A DNA stretch of 59,942 nucleotides, taken from Seminavis robusta. Taxonomy: Eukaryota > Bacillariophyta > Bacillariophyceae > Naviculales > Naviculaceae. Of this stretch, positions 20,084 to 31,573 are shown piece by piece. The notes under the pieces were generated by a model. It was not told the DNA's origin, searched no databases, and was given only the letters and a program-made list of their open reading frames with translations. A program made the translations under genes and the position numbers. Location of the stretch: assembly GCA_903772945.1 (NCBI GenBank), contig CAICTM010000555.1, positions 1-59,942 of the forward strand, given 5' to 3'. Each line of letters starts with the position of its first letter. Within the stretch, counting starts at the first letter, position 1.

Positions 20084-22328
20084 ATGTCGTACTACTCTGA
20101 CTTGTCAGCTGACAGCAGCAGCGGGGATGATGAAAGTGACAACGATTTCCACTTGGGAATGCCAAAGGAACGACAAGAACAACAAAGCTTTTCTACTGCA
20201 AATGATACTACTAGTAGAATGAAGGAGACGCCTTTGAACTCTGTGATTGTTCATTTGGACATTGATTGTTTCTACTGTCAGTGCGAGCACTTGGATCGTA
20301 AACTCCCACCATCTCGTCCCTTGGCCATTGGACAGAAGCACATTATTGTGACGAGCAACTATGCCGCACGAAAATTAGGTGTCAAGAAACTGCAAGGACG
20401 AGAGGATGCCTACAAAGCGTGTCCCAGTCTCTTGATTGTCGAAGGCAGCGACCTCGAACGATATCGAAGACACGGACGCAAAGTATATGACTCTTTTCGA
20501 GCTTGTCTCAAGCAGATGAGTCTAGACTGTGCCGTCAGTCGAGGACGAGGCATGGATGAAATGCAGGCGGATGTCACCAGTCTCGTCGACACCATCATCA
20601 GTCGAACTACATGTATTATGGAGGAGACCGAACACGACAACAACCAAGGCAAACCAGTCTACATTTATGGAGACCAACAGGAGACAGCAACATTGACAGA
20701 AGATCAAACTGGAGCAGAAGCTATTGTGCAGCCCTACTCTTCTCAATTAGATGACTGTCAATCATTACTTGACGATACGAGCAGTCGTCGTCATTGTCAA
20801 GAACGACTCCTTAAAGCCGCCTCCAACATTGGCCGTGTTGTGCGACAAACCATCTTGAAAGAGACTGGATTCACTACGTCACTGGGATTCTCCATCAATC
20901 CACTCTTGGCCAAACTGGCATCCGATTTACACAAACCACAATCCGTCAATGTCTTGTATCCATGGAGATCGTCGCAATTGATATTGTCCATGCCCTTGAG
21001 GAAAATTCCAGATGCCGGATACAAAACGCTCAAATTGCTCCATCCTGCCTTGGAACGGTTCCATGGGACAACAGCCAGTGACAACAACAATCAAAACAAC
21101 AAGACATCGTTTTGGACTTGTCGGTGAGTGTTTCTCGTTATTCTTCATGAGCACAACGGAAGGTATAGTTGCTTGCTGGTGGCTTACAGATGTGTCTCCG
21201 TTCCTTTCATTCTCAGTGATCTCTTGGAGTTGCCCCGGTCAGAAGTCACGCGTTGCCTGGAAAAGTACGTCTCTTTTGATGGCTTGCCTCAAATGGTTTC
21301 ACTAATCATATCACTGGTCACTCACTTTTGGGCTTCCCTTTTTCGTATAATGCATTAGTGAGGAGCAGTGCAACATGCTTCTCCAACGATGTCAAGGAGT
21401 GGATACCGTGACAATTGACGATGACAATGGGGAACCACCCAAAACAGTCTCCGTGGAAAACTCGTTTCGTCGCGGTACCGTTACATCGCCCGAGGCCGTC
21501 TGGAAGGGCCTCGAAGAATTGTATGTGCGGCTCCCTTGTCTGCTAAAGGATCGAAGAGAATGGTCTCAACAGCCGCACAAGGCATACCCGACAACGCTCA
21601 AACTCACGGCACGCGTTGTCGATCGAAAACTATTGCTGCAACAACCGAATCGACGGCGGCGGCCATTTGTCACCCGCAGCAAGCAAGTGCCCTTTCGGGG
21701 ACAAGAACTGATGCAAGAGACCAACCCGGATCGGCAAAAGATGCTCGTCCAAAATGCAGTGCAACCACTGGTACAATCCTTGGTCTTGAATCATAGTACT
21801 AATAACGGGGACTTGAACGTGACGAGACTCAACATTGCTGTCACAAAGTTCCAAGACATTGGAGCAGCAGAAACCACAGAGAGGATGTCTGCAAAGCAAC
21901 AACAAAAGTCACCGAGGGGGACGCAACAACAACTCGGCAGCTACTCATTTAGCCAGTGTGCTGGTTCTCAGCAGTTCTCACAGTCTGAGAACGTTTCCAA
22001 AACACTACAGAGCAGTAAACACGTGACAATACCCAACAAGATGACGACGGCGACAAAACAGCCAAGACCGGTTCCATCTGTATCAGCACTGGAGCCTGCC
22101 CTGAAGAAACACAAAGCTGGTTCAAAGAACTCGGGCAGCCATTTGGCTAATGGCAGTGGGATTGACCCGGCAACCCTCGCAGAGCTGCCACCCCAAATGG
22201 CGAGGGAGATTGTAAGAGACTACAACACTGTTGTGCGCAGCAACACCAATAGACGCAGTACAAAGCCAACAACTACAAAGAAGAAGGCTAAGACAACCCG
22301 CATAGACCAATTCTTTAAAAGAAGATGA
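20084..22328 (+). CDS. POLI: Y-family DNA polymerase iota, three exons
   Basis: A predicted 685-aa translesion polymerase. The first ATG in frame is 20084 (MSYYSD); upstream in-frame sequence has no ATG. Exons are 20084-21123, 21217-21264 and 21359-22328, with GT-AG introns of 93 and 94 bp. Motifs include VIVHLDIDCFYCQCE (first metal-binding Asp), NYAARKLGVKKL (typical of iota), and MDEMQADVT carrying the second acidic pair. Further on is a helix-hairpin region (KIPDAGYKTLK) and the little-finger domain with the SVENSFRRG entry. The C-terminus carries a ubiquitin-binding motif (LAELPPQMAREIV) and a PIP-like box, TRIDQFF, for PCNA. A two-codon upstream frame (ATG GCA TAG at 20074) ends just before the start. 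It is expected to act in the nucleus, bypassing damaged bases. Confidence 0.9.
21124..21216 (+). other. Intron 1 of the polymerase iota gene
   Basis: 93 bp, phase 2, donor TCG|GTGAGTG and acceptor TTCTCAG|TGAT. It joins TSFWTC to RDLLELPRSEV. Confidence 0.85.
21265..21358 (+). other. Intron 2 of the polymerase iota gene
   Basis: 94 bp, phase 2, donor GAAAA|GTACGT and acceptor GCATTAG|TGAG. It joins TRCLE to NEEQCNMLL. The exon between the two introns is only 48 bp. Confidence 0.8.
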
Positions 22329-22517
22329 TTTACACTTTTGTTACAATACCGTACATTAGACACATACATGATTCAATCAATAGCATATCAGTCCTTTCTA
22401 AAGATCCAATCTAAAGAAAGATGATCTGCATTGAATTGGGAGGAGGACGATGGGAGAAGAGGGAGGCTGTAGTTCTCGGGAACAGGTAGGGGGAGGATGA
22501 AAGGAAGAAGAGCCAGT

Positions 22518-24812
22518 CTAAAGAAAGATATGAAGGGAATGGTTCGATGTGGGAAAGAGCAAATCTGCAATCCCTCGATCACGACGCGGACTCTCCTCTT
22601 CACTTTCCGATGAATAACGGATGTAGGAGGAAGCCCTGCTATCACCATCGTCATCCACCGAGGAGTCGTCCCCTGTTTCCCAGCCTTCGTCGTCAAACGC
22701 CATTGCCGTGAGCTCTTCCACCAACGAGAAGTCTTTGCATTTCTTTTGCATAAAGTCCACGACGATATCAATGCGGTCTTCAAATAACAGTCGGTCCGTC
22801 TTCACTTGCCGTAGCTTTGGCTCCTTCTTTTCAATGGATTCTTCCGTGTCCAAGATGGACTTTTGATAGGTGCTGGCCAAGCGCATCAAATAATCATGCT
22901 CCGGGACGAGGAGATCCTTTTGTTGCTCTTGGAGCTCGGCGACAAATGCCTTTGTCTGTGCATTGCTCTCTTGCAGGAGTCGATTGTTGGAGCTAGTGCT
23001 GAGGACTTCTAGTTTCATCTTGCGATTCTGACTGTGAATACGAGCATTCCCTTGTTTCAATTGTCGAATAGTCAGTTTGCAATTGAGATACTTTGCGTTC
23101 AAGGCTTTCTCTTCTTCTTTTGTCAGATGAACGACGTTAATGGATGAAAAGGACATGTTCTTGGCAGACTCGGCATCGACTCGTTTCATCTTGCGTTCCT
23201 TGGCATCTTGGATGCGTTTCAAGTCGTATTGTTCTCCTTGCTGGACCTGCACCAGTTTGGCCTGCGAATCGGCAATTTGCTTTTGCAGGGCGGCAATTTC
23301 ATTTCGCATGGCCAATTCCTCCGGGTCCAACAACGGCGGCGGGGCCGTTCGTTCTTTGAGCCGACGCTTACTCGTATTGGTCATGCTGCTACGGCGGCGA
23401 AGGGCGCGTGGCGGCGGTGGGCAGTGGTTGTTTGGCCCACCTGGGGTGGACAAGTTGCTCCTTTGGCTGGTATCCAGGGACCGGTTGGAGCTTTCCCGTC
23501 GAACACCACCTCCTTGTTTATTGACCAAGCTTTCCCGGTGACGTTTGATAACACTTTTGGTAAAGGGGACGGCCTTGAAGGGTTGTTGATGGTGCGCACT
23601 GCTGCAGCTGTCATCATCGTCCACGACCGAAGAACGGCGAATCCACGAAGGTTCCGATGATCCTTTGGAAGAAGAAAAGTGTTGTGCCAAAGAGTGAATG
23701 TTTTTGCTCTTGCTACTGCGACCAGAATCAGAGGAACGGTAGCTACTGTTTGGAGAATGATTCCCCGGCGATCTGCTGTTGTGGTTGCGCCTTCGAGACG
23801 AAGAATTGAGCTTGATGCGTTGTGACGACTCGTCCAGAGATGATTCCGAGACATCATCTCGGCGGGTTGGAGATAAGGAGGAACTGGATCCGTACAAAGC
23901 CGTTCGAGAACGCTGGTTTTGATGGCTCATAATGTCATAGCTTTCAGTGGATCCAATGGAGGAAAAGGAGTCGTCCGGATTTGGTTGCTCTTCCTGATTG
24001 CGATTGCTACCACCGCTTTGTCGGAACTTGTTGGAAGAGAAGCGACTGCGGCTGTTTGGTGGTAGTTGCTGTTGTTTCCTGGCACTGCTGTTGTGACTAC
24101 TCCCACCACGAGATCCATAGGACGATTGGCGAAAGTCTGGTAGCTTGATCTGATCTCTGTGGGATTCCAGGGATGATCCACTCGTGACACTGGCATTGTC
24201 ACCTCCCCGTGGCTTGAGACTTTTGATTTCCAGTTTGTTTAAATGCTCTGCCAACGACGAGATGGATCCTCGCTTCTTCTCGGCTTGTCTCTTGGCAAAC
24301 GCATCGTTGATCTTCATTTTATTCTTGGAGAGATCTAGCTTTTCGTCCAATGGGTCGGAGCTGTGAATGGCTTCTCGATTCATGCTGATATCCATAGAAG
24401 GCTTGTTGGGTTCTGTATATTCAATGGTGATTTGGCCCTTGGCTTGGTGTTGTTCCTCCTTTAGCTGATCTAGTTTGGGAGTGTTGTTGATACTCTTGCT
24501 GGAAGATCTTCGTCCTTGGGATGACATGGACGGCCTTCTTCGCACAAAGCTCTCTTCATGATTGTTGTTGTTGTTGTTACAGCTGGAGCTGTTGTTTAGA
24601 GATGACAAACTTCCATCGTTGCTGTGACTGTTGCTGTTGCTACTGCTGCTCTCGGATAACTTGGTGCTGGCAAAGAGACGACGGGATACTGATGAGGAGC
24701 TGCCAGAGGATGTCTTGCGACCTAGAATGTTCTTGTCGACTCCCGCTTTGCGGTTGTTGGCAATGTTCTGCTCGAAGATCGATCGAGCTGATGCCAACCG
24801 GTTGCTCGTCAT
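22518..24812 (-). CDS. Coiled-coil protein, FEQ-family member 2
   Basis: A 764-aa protein taken from the ATG at 24812 (MTSNRL). An in-frame ATG 34 codons upstream exists, but the paralogue at 3280-4692 starts at the equivalent short distance (MTTRRP) from the shared motif. Residues 10-35 carry FEQNIANNRKAG and DKNILGR. The long middle (about 40-510) is Ser/Asn/Arg-rich and disordered, with many RRxS sites that could be phosphorylated. A coiled coil covers about 515-700 (starting near EIAALQKQIADSQAKL), followed by an acidic Ser/Asp-rich stretch and a short tail. It has the same three-part layout as member 1, with a longer disordered part. Function is unknown; a structural or scaffold protein is the simplest reading. 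Confidence 0.8.
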   Translation of the reverse strand: MTSNRLASARSIFEQNIANNRKAGVDKNILGRKTSSGSSSSVSRRLFASTKLSESSSSNSNSHSNDGSLSSLNNSSSCNNNNNNHEESFVRRRPSMSSQGRRSSSKSINNTPKLDQLKEEQHQAKGQITIEYTEPNKPSMDISMNREAIHSSDPLDEKLDLSKNKMKINDAFAKRQAEKKRGSISSLAEHLNKLEIKSLKPRGGDNASVTSGSSLESHRDQIKLPDFRQSSYGSRGGSSHNSSARKQQQLPPNSRSRFSSNKFRQSGGSNRNQEEQPNPDDSFSSIGSTESYDIMSHQNQRSRTALYGSSSSLSPTRRDDVSESSLDESSQRIKLNSSSRRRNHNSRSPGNHSPNSSYRSSDSGRSSKSKNIHSLAQHFSSSKGSSEPSWIRRSSVVDDDDSCSSAHHQQPFKAVPFTKSVIKRHRESLVNKQGGGVRRESSNRSLDTSQRSNLSTPGGPNNHCPPPPRALRRRSSMTNTSKRRLKERTAPPPLLDPEELAMRNEIAALQKQIADSQAKLVQVQQGEQYDLKRIQDAKERKMKRVDAESAKNMSFSSINVVHLTKEEEKALNAKYLNCKLTIRQLKQGNARIHSQNRKMKLEVLSTSSNNRLLQESNAQTKAFVAELQEQQKDLLVPEHDYLMRLASTYQKSILDTEESIEKKEPKLRQVKTDRLLFEDRIDIVVDFMQKKCKDFSLVEELTAMAFDDEGWETGDDSSVDDDGDSRASSYIRYSSESEEESPRRDRGIADLLFPTSNHSLHIFL

Positions 24813-27625
24813 GGCTACGATGGTTGGTTCTACTATTGGTCTATTGGTCTTTGAAAGAAATATACTTCTATAGTGTCTTCTTTTGAAGCAAAAGTTCTTT
24901 GTGTTGGACTTCAATGGTTGACGATGATTTGAATGTCATTGAATGAGCGACCTTGTCGTGAACCAAAGAAGTGCGAGAAGTGAGCTTTCTTGCTTGGGTC
25001 TTGACTGGTATTTCTCTCAGTGCCTCTCTGGATCATTGTTTCTTGGGGTATCCTAACTAAAAGCTCTCCTAAATAAGGAAGTGGAACTTGTGGGGGGAGT
25101 ATAGTTCCCGTGGTGTCGTGGACGTAATTCTTTGGGCTGTCTTGACGATGTCCTCTTTAAATCATTGACATTCCACTTCAACACAAGAATGTCAATAGTC
25201 ATTCTTCATTGATACAAGTTCTCCCTGAACCGAGATTCCGACCTTTACAGTTCTTGCGCGAATAAACCGAGCGCAGTGAAGGTGAAGTGTGAAGAAGCAG
25301 CCACTATTATTTTGATCTGTTTGTTTGACGAAGATCTCGAGAGAGCATTGCCCGAGCCAAAGAATCAAAGAATCAGGTCTATGAGCAATGTTGCCATGAT
25401 ACGAGGGTGCGCTAGCATACGGTAGAGTGCGTGATGCATGGGCAATCACAGGATAGCTAAGACCGTTGATGTGGCGACAAGAAGAATGCTGATCTCTTTG
25501 AGACAGCATCTTTGACATCACCACAACAGTCAGTCAGGGAGCAATTTGGTACTACTAGCTAGTTGGGCCAGATCAACTTGGTTGTCTCTTGTTCTTTGTC
25601 AGATGCGGAGTCCAACGCGATGCTATCGGGGAGGATTTGAAAGAAGCTGGTGGGTCTGGCTGGCATCGATTTTAAAAGTTGGAAGTAGGACTCGAAAACT
25701 ATTCCATAGCGGCAGAGTAGTCCTGCAGCCACAGGCGAAGACCATTCACTGTTGCACATGAAGACATGAAGCAAAAGAGTCAACTTAGAATCATTCACGG
25801 GTGTGGGCTTAGGCTACGGTAGTACCGGTACCGGTACTACCTCCTCTGATAGATACCGCTGGCAGTGTCGTGGCAGGAAGAAGGATGGTTCAGCGGTTCT
25901 GCTAACTGAGAAGTAGTACGGCGTTTCTATTGTTCATCCCATCGACTACTATGCAGCTGCATTTTTGATGCTCGGAGATTGTTTGCAGAACTCATTGCTG
26001 CAGAACTGCTCTGAGCTTCCATTGGGTATCGGTGGCGTTTAGTAGGCGCGGGGCCTCGATGGTCGAAAATGGCCTCTTCCACTCAAGTAGCGGTGCCGGA
26101 ACCGGTACCAGTACCGGCACGGAAAAACCAATCAAAGGGCAACAGCAAGCTTGGAGACAACCAGAGCCCGGAACTTGGCTTTGCCACAGTCAGCATCTTC
26201 TGCTTCCACGGATAGTTACTGGTTACCGCTGCATTGAAATGGCTGCCTTGGACCGGATCTTCCTTGGAGCTTGGAGTGATCGAGGGGAGTTGAGTCGTGG
26301 ATAAATGGAATCCTAATCAATTTTTGGGACCGGTTTCAAAAATGCATTAGAGCTCTCGTCTGGCAGTCTTCCAACCACGTTGCTGTTGCCGTGATCGTCA
26401 TTCTTTTTTGTTGGCTTTTCCCCCTTCTTGCCCACCCTTGTTGGACTTGTATCTCAAACCAAGCCGGGAGGGCGGTACTATTCCTGGGTTGTTTCACGGA
26501 TAGACAGAGCCACCGGTACTTCCTGGGGTAGCCGGTAGCCAGCTACTAACTACCACCTTCCGGCATACTCAGTAGCGGATACAGTCTAAAAACTAATCTA
26601 TGGTGCTGCCAGAGTGGATCGCTTCGGCTCTGTGCCATCCTTGATCAACCAATCCATTACTGGAAGTGTCCAATCACCAGGTCCTTCAAAGATACCTTTT
26701 AGTCTGGTGTTTAAGATTCGAGAAGCGAATGAGAATCTCTTCGCAACTCCTCCCTTTTAGTACTCTGGCTACTACTAGCTAGTAGCCACATGTAGTCTAC
26801 AAGATACGAGTAGCCTTGACTGATTGGGTAGCTAGTACCCACCTAGTAGCCAGCCACGGAAAAGACCCTGTTGCCGAGGGTTCTCGGACCTGTTTGTTCG
26901 TCTTTGTTCTACCAAATCGGTGTTCTCAATAGGGCAAGCTACTCCGCTGTTTGTGTCAAAGTTTGACAAATAGCTAGCTAGCTAGTAGCTAAAGTAGCAA
27001 GCAAGTGCTGTACGGAAGCTTTACACGAACCGATGGTTCAGATACAGATACTAGCTAGTAGACGAGCGTTTTGATGGGTGGGTGCGCCTTTTGTCGAGTA
27101 GGACCAGTAAAGCAAGTAAGTGAAGCGGAGTATCTCTCATGCACCCGAACCACATGGTTTTTCTGAGGTTGGTACCAGTACTAGCTAGCTACTAGCCCAG
27201 TCGGATGAGAAGGCCAGGTGATGCAAGGTGGTAGCTACAAGCTACAGGGATGTGTTCTCGTACCGGTAGCATCGCAATGCAAGCCTAGATAGATGTGGCG
27301 ACGAAAAGATTTTGCTATGCCAGGTACGAGGCGGACGTGTTGCATTGAATGAAAGGATTCTGATAGGCCATGCTATGCTGCTGAATGATAATCGAAGCAG
27401 GGATATTGGTTGGGTATTGTATCTTTTAATAGTTAGTTAGCTGAGTAGGTAACCATCTTATACTGTCTGTCTGTGCTTGTACGCTGTATCGTCTTTTTAT
27501 TATCTGTCTATCATCTTGTCTCTTTCGTGTATGTCTAGCTTGTTTGTTCTTCTATTGGGTATGAATGTAAATGTATGTATGTAGTCTATGCAACGGGAGC
27601 TGGTTGCAATCCTTCTTTGGCTTGG
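24813..27625. other. Long intergenic region without a recognised gene
   Basis: About 2.8 kb. It has many CTAGCTAG, GTACC and ACCGGT words (for example near 25815-25845, 26095-26120, 26970-26995 and 27170-27195), scattered stops in all frames, and no domain in any open frame. A T-rich segment near 27440-27590 precedes the 3' end of the YqgF-like gene. Confidence 0.4.
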
Positions 27626-28306
27626 TTACACTGCAACCGACATGTAGGCTTCAGTGTCTTCGTAGTGCTCCAACCACTCCAAGGACATTTGTGGTTGAGC
27701 CATGGGTTGAGCTTGTTCTTCTCGTTGTTGGTAGATCTCGGGCCATTGGGTCTTCATGAAATCGTCCATGACGGCGACTGCCACATTGCTGCTGCTCTCG
27801 TGGTGGTATTGTTCTTCGCTGGCCTTGTGGAGGGTCTTGTCCAGGCAGGGTTCGCCGTAGATCGGATTGCGTCCCCATTCGTCTTCGTGTGGTTGTTGGT
27901 GGTGTTCGTCCCACAGGCAAAAGGGTCTCTTGTCGGTAATGACATTGGAAGATTCCACGAGAGAATCCAATGTGTGCAAGACCTTGCCACAGGGAGCCCC
28001 GCAGCGGCCTTCCTTTTGGACTGGCCAACTAACGACAAAGGAGCTAACGTTGTAGGTGCTGACAATCTCTTTTAATTGAGAGGCGACAGCAGGAGACAGG
28101 ACGCGTTTGTTATCGGAAGTTGTCTCCAAGTGGATGGTAACGGGTTCCAATGGAATGGGGGAATCTCCGTGTGCTGGATGAGATGCAACGGCCAATCCAA
28201 TGCGGTCGGCACCAACGTCCAGTGCCAAGATGGCTCCACTGGCCTTCTTCCAGTCCAACGCACTGGCGATTTTGGTGGGGTGTCGGAGTACTCGAGTGGC
28301 GCTCAT
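27626..28306 (-). CDS. YqgF/RuvX-like RNase H-fold protein, copy 1
   Basis: A 226-aa protein. The N-terminus carries ILALDVGADRIGLAVASHP, the first catalytic-Asp motif of the YqgF/RuvX Holliday-junction resolvase family. It is followed by FVVSWPVQKEGRCGAPCGKV, which corresponds to the family's VGLPL..DG segment. CLWDEHH corresponds to the DER strand motif. The helix SSNVAVAVMDDFM matches the family's last helix, but the usual acidic residue at its start appears to be Ser. Usual bacterial length is about 140 aa; the extra length lies in the N-terminus, the WDEHH loop and a Gln/Glu-rich C-terminus. No plastid presequence is visible. It shares about half its residues with the protein at 31574-32302, which points the other way. 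A nuclease role in DNA or rRNA processing is possible, but activity is uncertain. Confidence 0.8.
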   Translation of the reverse strand: MSATRVLRHPTKIASALDWKKASGAILALDVGADRIGLAVASHPAHGDSPIPLEPVTIHLETTSDNKRVLSPAVASQLKEIVSTYNVSSFVVSWPVQKEGRCGAPCGKVLHTLDSLVESSNVITDKRPFCLWDEHHQQPHEDEWGRNPIYGEPCLDKTLHKASEEQYHHESSSNVAVAVMDDFMKTQWPEIYQQREEQAQPMAQPQMSLEWLEHYEDTEAYMSVAV

Positions 28307-31300
28307 GATGTGTGTGTATATATGTATAGCTTTTGGATACCTTTGATTTGTGGTATGAGTTTGTTGTTGTTGTTCTTTGGTAGTTTTTGTGTCTGGGATT
28401 TTGTGACCGCGAAATGAACCTGGGTATCAGGGTGTTGTGACATGACTTGAAGGCATCACAGCCAATCGCAGATTGATCAATATTGATGCATGTCTTCAGT
28501 TGGCTTGTGCCGGGAGCGGAGTGTCAACTGTGACGCTACCCTTCTTTGAATTCAATCTCCAACCAGCCAAAGTGCCAGCTGAAGGCCTAATTGCCGCGGG
28601 AAGATGACCTGATACCGCTCACGACGTGGCACTCCGACTAACCGCTGACATCCTGTATGCTGCGTGCTGGAACCTCTCCACCCACCGGAACCTCTCCAAA
28701 CCGTGTTTTGGGAAACCATGCGTGAATAAAAAATTCGAACCTCCAAGTTTATTGTCTACACGAGTCCCAAAATGGGTCCCAAAACGATTGACCTCGGAGT
28801 CTAGACGTCTTCCGAAGTGGTTCGACTTCTCCAGCCCTTCCGCCATTCTCAAAGCAAGCACTTGGCCCGTTCTCGGACGGTGCTGGAAGGCGAATCTTCC
28901 ACACTCAGAATGGATCCCAAAGATCCTTTTGGCAACGCCAAATCTTTTGCTCCCGTTGCTGCCGCCAAATCCAAAAAAGCATTCTTTCGCTCTTGTGCCG
29001 CCAAATCCAAAATATTGGAATCCTGGCTGCTTCCTACCAATGCCAGCTGCACGGGTATCCTCGAACGGTAAAAGCTCGCTACTAGCTAGAGCTACCAAGA
29101 AGCGTTTCGTTTGAAAAATCTTCCTCACCAAATCTTCCACCACCAAAAAGTGACGGTGCTTGTTCGGCGGATGTCACCAGAAGGATTCTTGATTCAAGGT
29201 CAAGCTAGATTGTGCTCTTCCGCCAAACATGTCAAGTGGAAGCCAAAAGCCAAGAGGTACCAGGTACAAGCTAGCAAGCTAATAGCCAGGATTGGCAAAG
29301 ATGTTTTGTAAGCAAACTTAACCACCGCACCGAGGGAGCTCAAATGCTATCTTTCGCCAGAGCTCCTTGCTTCTTGGCTGAAGTTGTGCGTGCTATCGGT
29401 GCTACTGTACTGTAGACTAAAAAGTATAGCTAGAGCTTTAGATTTCTGGCTGAAAGCTTGGCAACTGAAACAACTCTCGTGGAGACTGAGGGGAGTGGTC
29501 CACACGAGACAACAATCTGTTGGCCAAGCCAAACTGATCGTCTCGGTCGAGGCTTGAACAAAAAGGCCAGACTCCCAGCCAAACATCTTGCCAGAAGTTG
29601 CTTTCTTTTAAAATTGCAAGGAGCTTTCAGTGTGTGATCGAACCCCGACTGGCAGGCGCTCACGTAGAAAGTATCGTTCACACATCCCGTTTGCTTCTTT
29701 TCATGGTCCCATCACCTCCAACCTTCGACGGTGCCTTGGACCACAAGCAAAGGACAAAGAAGTCACATCTACGAAGAGCAATCTAAGAAGCATCAGAGAG
29801 GCATTCTTCTTGCAAAAAGCATCACAATCTTATGCCTTCTTAGTTAAATCGTCTTCCAGTTTGTCCTCTCTCTCTTTTGTTTAAGATCTCGCCATTGATT
29901 CTCGTTCTTTTGTTTCTCTCGGGTTTGTTTCGTGCAGGTTCTTTCATTGTCAAATCAAATTGAAAAGGGGATGCAACTCTGCTGTACCGTACATACATGT
30001 ACCCCTCTAGTAGACAAACCGCACACTGTTTACCTACGAGACCGTACCGGTGGTAGCAGATTCGGTTTGGGTGTCCTTTCAATTTCCTTGCGCATGATGT
30101 CTCTCCAGATATTCGCCATAGAGCTGTGCATGCATCAGGAATGGACTCTTGAACTGATTTGAGCTCCGACGAGACCATGGATACCGGTATCGTACGACCG
30201 AGGTGCGTTCCTTTGCTGCTTTGGGGAGTCCACTGTCGTGGAGCAAGAACGACTTGCCTCGAAAGTAACTGTTGGCTTCTAAGGGGTGCAGCACCTCTTG
30301 GTCTCTTTTGGTAACCGGGTAACCTACCTTTGCCCTACACAATGTCATTTACATGGAACACCGAGCGAAGGCACTGTGGTTCAGGGACAGGGCGGAGACC
30401 GGGCTTTGGAGCTGCAGGCAAAGGCAGCAAACCATGGGGGCAACTTCGCTTCCAACTCTGACTGAGGATCCAGCACGGGAGGATAGCTCCTATTAAATAC
30501 GCCAGTTTAATGGCGACTCCGACGTGACCGATTGCAGAGGGTGCGAGGACCTGCGCAGGATTATCATTACCGATAGCATCCCATCCTCGAACCTATTCCA
30601 GGCATAGTATACGAAGTTAGGATCCATAGTAAACGTACCGGTACCGGTAGTGGTGGGGCACAACGTACGGAAGTGATAGCTTTATCAAACGGTTGGTTCA
30701 GGCGACTGGAGGCGCGGTCTAACAACTGAGGGACGAAGCTACAAATTGCTCGACTTGCGGGACCTCTATCTGTGGAGTTGCGTCCTACTAGCTAGCGGCT
30801 GCGATACTTCCAGATCTCTTCCATTCGTCTGTCCGACTTCTGGCTAAGCTCATGTGCTTTCAAAATGGCTTACTTCAGAGCTGGCTGGCTACAGTAGCAG
30901 CAAGCTGGCTGCCACTTACTATGCATAGTAGCCAGAAGGAATGATTCAAACATTCACACGACATACCTATCATTCCAGTATCCCGACACCCATGTCAAAG
31001 CGCTAGAACTCTTCAATACTACTGGCAGTGGTACATGTACTGTAGCTAGCTAATACAGCTCCAACGGTAGCTACTGCCTAGCTAGCGATGAGGACCACAC
31101 ACAACCCACCGGTACCGGTCGCAACAGCCCAAATAACCTCAACGTCTGCGAAGCTAAAAGACCTACACGTGGTCAACCGGCGAGAAAGCCACGCGAAGAC
31201 TGCTTTCACGTGCTACCGGTACAAGAGCGACTGCTTCGCATCGATTGGGCTAAAAAAGTTGGTTCGTGATGCTTGGCTTCACATCATGGTGTCAGCGGCC

Positions 31301-31573
31301 CTCACAAATTGTGGCAAAACAAGAACTGCTCGGACGCTCAACGGCATTGAGCTCTTGTTGCTGTCAGCCAAACACAGCAAAGGGGTTGACAACAGCCATC
31401 ATAGACCCATCAATCGTAGTCATAGATTCCTTGCCTTGTCGAGGAGATGTGTGAATGGTAAGGTTCTATCATCCTTTTTGATGGCATCGAGTATGTCTTT
31501 GACGCAAGCACCCATAGACTGTATATAGAACAACCTCCCTTTAATTCATACCGTAGAGTAAAAGACCGCGATC
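28307..31573. other. Long intergenic region between the two YqgF-like genes
   Basis: About 3.3 kb separating the starts of two divergent paralogues. Open frames of 60-175 codons occur on both strands (for example 28619-29146), but none has a recognisable motif and they overlap each other. Palindromic words such as ACCGGTACCGGT (near 30638-30650 and 31109-31120) recur. I see no supported gene. Confidence 0.4.

Noticed and set aside
23208..23660. Plus-strand 150-codon frame
   Set aside because: Antisense shadow of the coiled-coil protein.
28619..29146. Two overlapping frames of 160-175 codons on opposite strands
   Set aside because: No domain, repetitive composition and mutual overlap; nothing supports either as a gene.
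31088..31528. Plus-strand 146-codon frame upstream of the second YqgF-like gene
   Set aside because: No motif, and it starts inside ACCGGTACCGGT-rich intergenic DNA.
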